Origin: Gambelia wislizenii
Lineage: Eukaryota; Chordata; Lepidosauria; Squamata; Crotaphytidae
Assembly (NCBI GenBank): GCA_030847615.1
Contig: JAUMIR010000005.1
Location: forward strand, 239,544,645-239,608,644
DNA: 64,000 nt
Direction of reading: 5' to 3'
Of this stretch, positions 55,139 to 64,000 are shown piece after piece. Position 1 is the first letter of the stretch; every line of letters begins with the position of its first letter. The notes below the pieces were generated by a model. That model was not told where the DNA came from. It saw only the letters and a list, made by a program, of their open reading frames with translations, and made no database searches. A program made the position numbers and the translations under genes.

Positions 55139-55373
55139 ATATTGCTGTTGTTTTGTGCTTTCAAGTCATTTCCAACTTACGTCACCCCAAAGGAGAACTT
55201 ATTAGGGGGTTTTCTTTGCAAGATTTGTTCAGAGGGGTTTCACCTTTGCTTTCCTCTGAGAGAGTATGACATGTGCAAGGTCTCTCAGTGGGTTTCTATG
55301 GGTGAACAGGGATTCGAACCCTGGTCTCCAGAGCCATAGTCCAACGCTCAAACTATTACACCACGCTGGTTCT
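55139..55373 (-). mobile_element. Sauria-type SINE, full length (cluster copy 3)
   Basis: It retains the segment missing in copies 1 and 2 ('ttgcaagatttgttcagagg'), the B box ('ggattcgaaccctggtctcc' reversed) and the head ('aactattacaccacgctgg'). Confidence 0.75.
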
Positions 55374-57108
55374 CTTTTATACATTTTGACATTTCTAATT
55401 GGTGGCTCACTCACACCAGCTATTATGTCATTCCATTGGAGTAACTGCATAATGCAGACACAATAATTTGTAAATTCTTCCCCCACTCCAAGACCCTTTG
55501 ATCACTGAGCAATTTTGCCATGGTGTCAGGCAAGACATAACTCCCAAGGAATAGACTTCTTGAATGTTCTTGTGTAGTATCAATCGCTTCCATCCAGGCA
55601 CTTTCCACAGCATAGCAGTATGCTAATTGAGCACTCCAGACTGACTAATGCACTAGTGGTACTCTCTGTGGTTAGCACCCTCTTTCCTTTCCCAGTCATT
55701 ACAGGCAATTTGAAGTGTTCAGAGAAACAAATGGCCACTCAGTCAGCTGCTCATCCTGAACAGATTTTTGCAACATATTGAATGCCACTCAAAAAGTATT
55801 GAGCCAGAGACCATGTCATTCTAAGGAATTCCACAATCTCATCACAACAAACACAGCAGAATATTAGCATGGTGACTTCAATCCTATTGGTAGTCCCACT
55901 GAATTAATGGGATTTGTGTAAGTATTGACTTAGCATTCAACAATTAAGTTCATAAATCTACTCCAGTGCAGATTTAGTCAGATCCCCTCCACATACACCA
56001 TGTAGATGGCTCCCCATTCAAAAGTTCTTCAAAGGAAAGAGAAAAGCCTTTTTCAAGAAAAAAGCAATCCTCAAAGATACATGTAAGAAATTATTATTTT
56101 CAATGAAAAGCTAGTGTCAAGCTGGTCTGATGTGAGCAATGGTTCAATGGGCGACAATGGGAGATGCTTCTTGGGTCTTTAAGTTCACCCTCTGATTTGT
56201 AGTTACCCTTTTTTCTCCTCCCGCAGAACAGACAAATAGCATTTTCTGAGAGAGAGATAAACAGCCTTGTCACAATAGGTATCTTTCTACACATTTAACA
56301 GTTGCAAGCATGAAGGAACAGTGTCCTCCATCCATCCATGATGAATGACAACTGTTGACATTGCTTCTTCTACACAGCTATGAAAGGCACAGGCTGCATG
56401 GTTGGCCAGCCCTGCTTTAAGGAAGGAGAAAACAAAAATGGAAGAGACATGAGGCTGAAGAATTCATTATTATGTAGTAAGGGCCTGAATCCTCATGGTT
56501 AGTCCCAGCTAGAGTAGACCCACTAAATCCATTGTTGAAAACTGAGTAACAGTAGAACCATTGAATCTATTGGATTTGTCCATATATTGCTATAGATAAA
56601 TCCTATAAATTCAGTGGGTCTGCTTTTGTTAGGGCTAACAATAGGATTGAGGCCTTTTGCATTTTTTTGGGGGGGGGGTATTGGGGCCCTGGGTCTCTCA
56701 CATCCAGGTCTAGCATTCTGACCACTCAACCACTCTGGTTCTTATAATGGGCTCAGATTCTTTCCTATTTGAGAATATATTTATTTGATAACCAATGAAT
56801 TGCTAGCATGTTCCTCCTCCTCATGTGTTTACTTATTTCACATAAAGCTATGATGCCTGACCAAACATGTGACTGGGATCGCAAATATGTGTTTTTCAAG
56901 GGAGCCATTTCAGCTCTGAGTTTAGTTTTATTAAATCAGCTTGTGAACACACCAACCTGATGTGTTCCTTCTTATGTAAAGGACTCCTTCCATGGGATCT
57001 CTGATAACCAATATATATTTAAGTTACCGGTCAGTATTCTACATCAGCTACTTTGTTAAGTAATCAGTGAGTAAATCTAGGTGACTGTTCTGTATTCATG
57101 ATCACTAC
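55374..57108. other. Unassigned stretch
   Basis: No gene. 56640-56745 ('ccaggtctagcattctgacc', 'actcaaccactctggtt') is likely a SINE-head fragment in minus orientation. The rest is featureless. Confidence 0.4.
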
Positions 57109-57341
57109 TTAGTCATGATGGCCTAAACATCCTAAAGGCATCAGATCCCATCTGATCCTGGAAGCTAAGCAGGGTTAGTACTTGGATGAGAGACCACCAA
57201 TGAATACCACATGCTGTAGGCTATATTTCATGGAAAGGAACTGGAAAAACCACTTCTGAATATTCCTTGCCTAAGAAAACCCTATGAAATTCATGGGGTT
57301 ATCATAAGTCAACAGGCAACTTGAAGCCACACACACACACA
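57109..57341 (+). mobile_element. 5S-rRNA-derived SINE (5S-Sauria type)
   Basis: 57109-57225 follows 5S rRNA: 'ctgatcctggaagctaagca', 'gggttagtacttggatgaga', 'gaccacc', then 'tgctgtaggct'. The internal pol III promoter (A box and C box of 5S genes) lies here. A Bov-B-like tail follows ('ttatcataagtcaacaggc', TTGAAGCCACACACA). It is not a working 5S gene because the 5' part is diverged and it is fused to a LINE tail. Such SINEs are known from squamates. Confidence 0.8.
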
Positions 57342-57342
57342 C

Positions 57343-57567
57343 TTAGGCTCCTGCCACACTGAAGAAATAATGTAGTTTGACACCATTTTAACTATCATGA
57401 CTCCATCCATGGAATCCTGGGATTTGTAGCTTGTTGTGGCACCGGAGTTCTCTGACAGAGAAGGCTAAATATTTCACAAAACTACAAATCCCAGAATTCC
57501 ATCACATTGAGCCCTGGCAGTGAAAGTGGTGTCAAGCTGCATTATTTCTGCAGTGTGGCAGCCACCT
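57343..57567. mobile_element. Palindromic hAT-like MITE, copy 2
   Basis: AGGCTCCTGCCACACTG at the left is inverse to CAGTGTGGCAGCCACCT at the right. The body matches 24740-24957 ('cctgggatttgtagcttgtt', 'ctctgacagagaaggctaaa'). It abuts the 5S SINE almost directly. Confidence 0.75.
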
Positions 57568-57769
57568 GGATCATGATTTTAACACAATCATAATTCTTCT
57601 CCTCCAACCTACTTTGCTAGGCATCAGCTACTTGGGAAGAAGGAGGTCTATTCTGCTGGTGATCAGAGCACAGGTGGATGATGTTTCCATCAGGTCGGGG
57701 GTGAGTCGGGCCAGGAGAAGTTACTTAGTGAAGTGTATACATAGCATCACAAACATGTTTTGTGAGGAC

Positions 57770-57904
57770 ACAGGGCTGAGCCTTCTCCATGATTGCCTCC
57801 AGGCTGTGGAAGACCCTTCCATGGGAAGTCTGATTGGCCCCCTCCATGTCCTCTTTCCAGTGGCAGGTGAAGACCTTTTATTCAGAGAAGCTTTTGAGAT
57901 GTAA
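57770..57904 (+). pseudogene. L2 ORF C-terminal remnant
   Basis: A frame with stops or shifts reads approximately AFS-x-xASRLWK-LPWE, then LAPSMSSFQWQVKTFLFREAF ending at the TAA/TGA near 57904. It is the same C-terminal block seen at 29140 and 62480. RT domains are absent. The long open frame starting at 57614 is in another register for part of its length and is not a gene. Confidence 0.6.
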
Positions 57905-58013
57905 ATTTATATAGCAGGATATGTGAGTTGGTGTGCTGCATTTTATTTTAAAGCTGTTATTAGTAATTATGTTTTAAATGTGTTTTTAACTGTTTTAACC
58001 ACTGTTTTTAATA

Positions 58014-58293
58014 TACAGGTCACCCCCCTGCCATACCTATGGGGGATACGTTACTGGACTTAACATTTATAAGAGAAACTGTGGATAATAGCAGACCCTA
58101 TTAAAATAAAGGACTACCAGTACAAACATATCATAGAGTTGGGTTGGAGAATCTAGCAGTTCCTAGAGAGGTCACCTCTTTATTCATTTTCTAGTATGAC
58201 TGTTTGGTATGTGTCCCTATTTTTTCAGCTGTAGATAACTGAAACCATGGATATTGGTTCCGTGGATATAGCTGGGGAGGGAGGCAACCTGTA
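58014..58293. mobile_element. Tigger-type MITE nested in L2 3' UTR
   Basis: TACAGGTCACCCCCCTGCC at the left and GGGAGGCAACCTGTA at the right, with TA edges. Contains 'tgaaaccatggatattggtt' as in the 35442 element (inverted). Confidence 0.7.
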
Positions 58294-58445
58294 TTGTTAT
58301 TTAATTCTTTTTTAAAATTAAAAAAAGTTAAAAAAAAGTTTAAAGTTAAAAAAAAAGATTTTAATTCAATCTTGTTTTAAACTGCTGGAAGCCACCTTGG
58401 ATCCTATCTTGGAAAAAGGTATGATATTAATTCAATAAATAAATA

Positions 58446-58981
58446 GACTTATACTTAACTAAGTAGCTGATATAGAATACTGGCTACTGGAAAGTACACT
58501 GGCACAAACAAAACTCCTATTCATTATATATTACACTTTAAAAATGAGAAATCTGAGTGATGAACTCAAAATAATGTTAGATTTGTATTCTTGTCCCTAA
58601 CACTTCAGATACAGACTGAGTTCTGCTAAAATAAATAAATAAATAAATACTTTTGTTGACAAACATCAGGATTTGGGAGTTTGGTGTGTTCTCTAATTAA
58701 TTTGGAGGCTTTCGGTTTCCAAAACATAATTTGATATTTCATATACATGTCAATGTTTCTTGTGATTTGTATTTCTCACATTTGTTGCTCTCTGAAAACC
58801 CAAATTATTTGTCCAAAAAAACCCCAAATTATTTGTCCAAGAGGACATAGGATACAGGAGCAAAAACATGATTAGAAAGCAGGCCACTCAGCCACTCTTT
58901 CTTTCCCAACTAATCAGTGATCCAAAATGGTGACAACTCTAACATGGACTTTTGGAACACTGAAGTCCACTGGCATCAATG
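58446..58981. other. Unassigned stretch
   Basis: 'caaattatttgtccaa' is duplicated at about 58801 and 58825. No gene. Confidence 0.4.
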
Positions 58982-59199
58982 TACAGTCGTCCCATCATAT
59001 TCGCTGGGATTTGGTTCCAGGACTCCCCATGGATACCAAAATCTGTGAATATTCAAGTCACATTATACGCAATGGCATAGCAAAATAGTGTCCCATATAT
59101 AAGATGGTAAAATCAAGGTTTGCTTTTTGGATTATTTTTTTAAAAGAATATTTTCAAGCCATGAATACTTAAATCCATGGATAAGGAGGGACAACTGTA
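58982..59199. mobile_element. Tigger-type MITE, copy C
   Basis: TACAGTCGTCCCATCATATT at the left, GAGGGACAACTGTA at the right, with TA edges. It is collinear with copies A and B and has the cleanest ends of the three. Confidence 0.8.
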
Positions 59200-59908
59200 T
59201 TTACTGTTTTAAAAGGGCTTTCAATCAAAAGCATCCAAGTCTAAAAATACTGAGTTAGTATAATAGAACACAGAAAAATGTAGAAGTGTAGAAAAATAGA
59301 ATACTAGATGGGGAGAATGGAGAATGGAATAGAGTGGTAGGAATCGTGGAGACAAGCACTTCACATTGCAACCTTTCATTGTAGTTAACACTTATACTGT
59401 TTCCAACACTCTTCAAATTCTATTGAGATTATTGAGCTCAGAATTAAGCAAAAGCTCAGTACATCATTTAGTGCATACAGTGGACTATACAATGATGAAG
59501 ACCTTATAGAACACCTTGAATTTTCATTGTAACCATCATCATTTCAGTGTTGAAATGAACCTGCCCACAAATTCAACATTTAATAGCTTTAGAAAAGGCT
59601 CTATAAAGTTTAGACATTTTTAAATATCACCTTTTAAACATTTGAAACTTAGGGGGACATTTTTCTTTAAACAAAACCTTAAAACATAAAACTTGCTGAT
59701 GTATTTTAAGTTTACAGAATCTGATATAATTTATAAATCAGTTATTTGCAAATATTCAAATATTGCTGAATTTTCCCAATTTGTCATCCAAATGTTTACA
59801 TGAGAAATGTTGAAACCAAAAAGAAATAAAGAAAAGCAAATGTGCACTTTTTAAGTCAATATTTGAAATTCTAACACTTCAGATTTATTGGTGTCTCTTC
59901 ACTGCTTC
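59200..59908. other. Unassigned stretch
   Basis: AT-rich, no recognised element. Confidence 0.4.
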
Positions 59909-60848
59909 TGTTACCTGCCCCTGATACCCCCTCCCTTCTAATAAATCACCAATTAATTGGCTATATTTCATAAATTGGCTTTTTTATTGGCCTTCCATGT
60001 GGTTGGTAGTAGACCAGAGCTTCTGAAATACAAGGACTCAAGTTTTGCTTAGAAAACCTAAGGAAGAGGCCATCACAAATTCATAAAACACACACTCAGG
60101 TAGTAATTATGTGGACACCCCCCTCGGACTGGTAGTTAGGGTGGAAATGGGCTAATTCTCCTGGATGTACATGGAAGTGAGTCATTCACAAATTCAATCA
60201 AAGTTGCTGGACACTGTTTGCCTTGTCAAACTTCTTTTCCCTCACACTTTTCATCAAAACAGGAAAAGATTGCCTGATACCCATTAGTCTTAATGTCTCA
60301 GCCATTAGCAATTTTTAACACAACTGGAGCTTCCATTGTCTAATTATGAGAAACTCCATCTAACATTGTATTCCATTCATAAACATCCCTTTAAGGGTAA
60401 ATATTGGGTATAAATATAACCCCCAAACACAGTCAAAGTGTTCACAGCTTCCTGCATCTCATCATTCTGTCCATCTCCTGTGTGACCCTCAGAGCTCCTT
60501 CTGAGTATCTTCTGCTACACAAATCTCTGCTTTTCAGACAGGTATAGTATAGCCCATCATCCCAAACTCGATTCCTCTATTCCAATACTTCCTGATTTCT
60601 TCAATAACCTTGTGTGATTTCTTAAAGCCTAAGTGTTGGTATGAATGCTTCCGAGATTATTTTTCAATAAAAACCCATTTGATTTTCTTTCCTGGCTGTG
60701 AGTCACATCAGTTAGTATCAGTATAGACAGGTTAAAAGGTCCTGCAGTTACCTGGCCTCTTGCTGACCTATTGAACTAATGAAAATTCCCCATATTAATA
60801 TCTTGACATGCATGGTGTTTCCATGAACCCCCTGTAATTCAGGTAACA
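59909..60848 (+). mobile_element. Solo LTR, copy 2 of the 14.65-kb LTR family
   Basis: Starts TGTTACCTG and ends CAGGTAACA, a perfect 9-bp inverted terminal repeat. TATAAATA at about 60410-60417 and AATAAA at 60666-60671 are at the same relative places as in copy 1. Similarity to copy 1 runs the full length at roughly 80% by eye. The 29-bp tandem duplication of copy 1 is missing. No proviral genes are near, and the flanks lack an obvious duplication. Confidence 0.75.
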
Positions 60849-62334
60849 AGTCATTGTGTAAAATTTTACATATGGAACTTCATAAACAGCTGTCAAGCAT
60901 TAATTTCCATTGCATGTTGGCAGAGGGATTCTGGGAACTGTAATCAGAAATAACTTTTACAAGCTCTGGTTCTTATGGAAGTACTATACTCACAACTGGA
61001 GTTACCATTCTAGATTACATGCATGGGGGGAGTAGTAAAGGTTCCCTCAACACACATACAAAGAATGTACATAAAAACTAGATGTTAGGAAAAGAGTTGT
61101 AGTTTAGGCATTCTACCTGACATTCATTTTTAAATATGTACCTCTCTTTTTTACATGACATTGCATAGTTTAATGTGATACATATACAGAATAACACATA
61201 GCTATATGTACATGCAGTGACACCAATATTTCACTGGTTATTAATAGCAGTAAATACTATGTATTGGAAGAACATCATGAGAGCAGGTGATGCTGGTGGT
61301 CCTTCGGCACTTCTCTCTTCCAGTTGGGATCTTGGTTGACAAATCTGTGAAGACTTCTTTTGTTCCTTCTCAGCTGATTGATTCTAACAGCTTTGTTGGC
61401 AAGCAGAATAAATTACCTGTACACTGCCAAGTATAGAAGGCTCAAGTGATTCCTGCTGCTCGTGAACAGCTCAACAGCATGGAGTCCTCCAGGTTGGTGT
61501 TTCTCTATAATCTTGACCCACCTGGAGATCCATGGTGTCGAGGCATGAACATATCAAACCAGTGTTGTTTCCATGAGGACTGCCACATTCTACCTTCTCT
61601 TCACTCCCAGGCCATGAAGTTTAACAGCAGGATTCCCAATCATCTGAATCCACTCTGGGTTTCACAAAAAATCTGCAGTCTTATGCATACTTATTTAAGA
61701 GTAAATCCCATTGAATAAAAAAAAAGAGATAGATTTACTTAATAATAAACATGGATAGGATTGTGTGGAAAGATGCCAACCAGAGGACTCTTAACCAAAT
61801 TGTGGTCCACAGCATAATTGCTATTAAGGTACATGTGACATGGAAAATGGCTGATACTGATACACTCTTTAAAACAGCAGTTAATGTCAAATGATACTAA
61901 GGAAAAGGCAGTTATTAGAAATATGTTGCAACAGATAGTCTGTACAATATCAGAACTGCATAGTTAGCAGCTATCACAGTGACCATGAAACATTGTATAA
62001 CATGGAAACAGAAAGGTGTTTAATCAGATTTCTCAACCTGGAGAGTGCCAGGTTAATGAGACTACAACTCCCATCATCCCTGAACACAAGGCATGCTAGC
62101 TGGGACTTGTGGAAGCTGTAGTCCAAAAACCTGATTATCTGTACCAGGATGGCAAACAACACAGCCTCTTGCATCACTTTAAAGATCAGAAAGTTATACT
62201 TAGCCTAAGCATTTATGGACTGCAGCCCTTATGGACTTCAGTCTCATTGTTGCACCTTGAAGACTAACAGGTTTTACTTGGCATAAATGTTCATTGGGTT
62301 TGTAGGCTTGAGTTCACAAATATACCAAACAAAA
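60849..62334. other. Unassigned stretch
   Basis: 62040-62150 looks like a small hAT MITE ('actacaactcccatcatccc' / 'gggacttgtggaagctgtag'). The chance frame at 61446-61718 has no recognisable motif. Nothing else is seen. Confidence 0.4.
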
Positions 62335-62870
62335 CTTATTCTATATGGCTCAGGTTCAGGCTGGCAGACCGTATCTCCCTCTATGAACCAGCATGGGCCC
62401 TGCAATCATCTGGAGAGGCCCTTCTCTCAGTCCCACCACCATCTCTACTATGGTTGTTGGGCACATGAGAGATGGCCTTTTCGGTGGCTGCCCCTAGACT
62501 CTGGAACTCCCTCCCCAGGGAGGCCAGACTGGCCCCCTTCCTGCTGTCCTTTTGGTGGCAGGCCAAAGCCTTTCTATTCAGGCAGGCTTTTTAAAGAACA
62601 GGCTGGGGGAGGGATCCTGTGTGGCTTTGTTGGGTTGTTTTTAAAAGCTTTTTATCTTTGTTTTAAAAGGTTTTAATATTTTAAGTATATTTTATTCTTT
62701 TAAATATCTTGATATTTTAGTGATGTAGCTGGTTTAATTCTGTTTTAATGTGTACTTTTTGTATATTTTAGTTCTGTGGTTTTTTTTAAAAAAAAAAAAC
62801 CTGTGAGCTGCTTTGGATCCCAGCCTTGGGAGAAAAGTGGGCTACAAATAAATATCATCATCATCATCAA
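62335..62870 (+). mobile_element. L2-type LINE 3' end
   Basis: The ORF end is followed by a T-rich 3' UTR and the terminal 'ctttggatcccagccttgg' with an (ATC)n tail at 62850-62868. It is 5'-truncated. Confidence 0.75.
62350..62592 (+). pseudogene. L2 ORF C-terminal remnant, well preserved
   Basis: Plus-strand reading gives RLADRISLYEPAWALQSS, then (after one stop) MAFSVAAPRLWNSLPREARL, APFLLSFWWQAKAFLFRQAF and a stop near 62594. These are the DRL-x-x-YE, AFSVAAPRLWNSLP and LLSF...LFRQAF blocks of L2-type proteins. One stop lies around 62468. No RT core. Confidence 0.75.
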
Positions 62871-62927
62871 GGTGTCACAACTTTATTGTTTCTTCTTCAA
62901 CAGACTAATACAGTTACCTCAGACTAA
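62871..62927 (+). mobile_element. Penelope-like tail remnant
   Basis: 'aaggtgtcacaactttattg' and 'caacagactaatacagttac' match the far 3' end of the PLE tail (compare 'aaggtgttacaagatccc' at 11655). It is cut by the Harbinger-like MITE next to it. Confidence 0.4.
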
Positions 62928-63178
62928 GGACTTTTTCAGATGCCCTAAAACCCATCAGGGGAGGGCGGGAGAGGTACGTGGCTATCCCACAGCAGGGGGT
63001 CAGTTTCAGATGACGCTATCCCCCTCGTGTCATCGTCCCTGTTACTTCCATGTTCAATCTATTGCAAAGGCACCATTTTTTACTCATGGAGGGGGATGGT
63101 GGCGTCCCCCTGGCACAGGATAGCTGCGTACCTCTCCAGCCCTCCCCTGATGGGTTTTAGGATGTCTGGAAAAAGTCC
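62928..63178. mobile_element. Palindromic Harbinger-like MITE with TAA duplication
   Basis: GGACTTTTTCAGATGCCCTA at the left is inverse to GGATGTCTGGAAAAAGTCC at the right. TAA flanks both sides (62925-62927, 63179-63181). Arms extend inward through 'aaacccatcaggggaggg' / 'ccctcccctgatgggtttt'. 251 bp. Confidence 0.85.
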
Positions 63179-63181
63179 TAA

Positions 63182-64000
63182 GGCAGCTACCTTCAGCCGA
63201 TTGGGAAAGACTAAAGAGATGAATTTCCTATTCATGTTTGGTTCAGAAACCCAGGAGTCATGAGCAATATGAGCACGTCTGGCAAATGAACCCTCTGACT
63301 TACAAAAATAAAGGGCCCTACAAGGCATGGAGAGATTTTTATGAGAAAGCATTAAAGAGAATATGGCTTTGCTGAATACCCTCCACTTTGCAGACATTTT
63401 GCACAATCATGCAAGTGATTAAGCCATGCTGCTTTACGACAAGCACTAAAATGTGTGGCACAACACTTTATCCATTGTACAGAAGGCGATTATGCCAGCT
63501 CAGACACCAAAAAACAAACCACCCCTCAACAAAATGTTGATGTCATATTACCTATACATGCTTATGCTCACTTGGTTGAAATAGTGCAATGTAATGGGAT
63601 CTCAACCCTTAGCTCTGGAGTGGAAGACTTGATGACAAAATGTATTCTGCCAATGGATGCTGGCCCCAAAGGAAGACATTTGCCCAATGGAATGATGGCT
63701 GCAACCTTCAGGGTATGGCATGAAAAGCCTGTCTGAAGTAGATTCTTCTTTTAGGCAGAGCCTCAAGAAGAAGGAAATTGCATTTAATTCACTGGAAACA
63801 AGCCCTAGAGAGATGGCTCATTGGAACCACCTCCTGGAGCACACATTTCTCCTTGCTTCCTCCTTGCTCTAGGATTAGACAATTACAATTTAATTCCTAA
63901 TCCACCCATTAAATGAATGCCACTGCTCTTGAGAGGAAAACCAATGATGCCTCATAGGAAAAAAAATGCTAAAAATATTTCATTTCCTGAGGGAAACTGC
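63182..64000. other. Unassigned stretch
   Basis: No named repeat. A 93-codon open frame at 63455-63736 has no recognisable motif and poor context, so I do not call it a gene. Confidence 0.4.

Larger units (their letters stand above)
57650..58445 (+). mobile_element. L2-type LINE 3' end split by a Tigger MITE
   Basis: It starts in the ORF (57680-57904) and continues through a T-rich 3' UTR. The 3' UTR is broken at 58014-58293 and resumes to end 'gaagccaccttggatcctat' with an (AAAT)n tail near 58435. Confidence 0.75.

Noticed and set aside
57121..57225. Possible functional 5S rRNA gene
   Set aside because: The sequence is diverged, lacks the normal 5' start and terminator, and is fused to a LINE-type tail; it is a SINE.
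61446..61718. 90-codon frame as a possible exon
   Set aside because: No recognisable motif, no convincing splice sites or neighbouring exon, and composition like the surroundings.
63455..63736. 93-codon frame near the window end
   Set aside because: Looked mildly protein-like, but no family pattern is recognised and there is no promoter or splice support.

Overview
This is a vertebrate nuclear window, almost certainly from a squamate reptile (lizard; iguanian is a guess). It has no operons, no compact coding, and is AT-rich with a dense load of decayed transposons. Lineage markers are tRNA-derived SINEs with a Bov-B-type tail (Sauria SINE type), a 5S-rRNA-derived SINE with the same kind of tail (5S-Sauria type), CR1 and L2 LINEs, a lizard-style L1, Penelope-like elements, and many Tigger, hAT and Harbinger-like MITEs. 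I recognise no host protein-coding exon, tRNA gene, rRNA gene or CpG-island promoter. It reads as intergenic or long-intron DNA. Almost every open frame is chance, a repeat, or a LINE remnant. Family names come from remembered sequence patterns; no database search was run.

Layout. 1-12 kb: Penelope tail, L1 3' end (300-1109), Tigger MITEs, two L2 ends, a Penelope fragment with its inverted terminal repeat (8216-9090), a hAT-like repeat, a solo-LTR-like element (10028-10430), and the RT C-terminus of a LINE (10803-11580) followed by a Penelope tail. 12-23 kb: a roughly 590-bp MITE family, the first of two related solo LTRs (14650-15602), a hAT MITE with target-site duplication, and a long quiet stretch. 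22-31 kb: a 1-kb MITE, Sauria SINEs, CR1 ends, and a Tigger element invaded by an L2 and a SINE (29005-29960). 31-39 kb: mostly unassigned, ending in a long foldback element split by an L2 tail (38858-39577). 39-53 kb: the richest nesting. A CR1 carries a Harbinger-like palindrome and a hAT MITE, each with its target duplication; a Tigger-type MITE carries a minisatellite; an unclassified degraded element sits at about 48.65-50.4 kb. 53-64 kb: a tandem SINE cluster, the 5S SINE, an L2 split by a Tigger MITE, the second LTR copy, and a last L2 and Harbinger pair.

The most interesting items are hammerhead-ribozyme-like cores in the Penelope tails, three palindromic Harbinger-like MITEs with 3-bp target duplications, three hAT MITEs with 8-bp duplications, two paralogous LTRs that both lack an obvious target duplication, and a six-copy MITE family with a shared internal palindrome.
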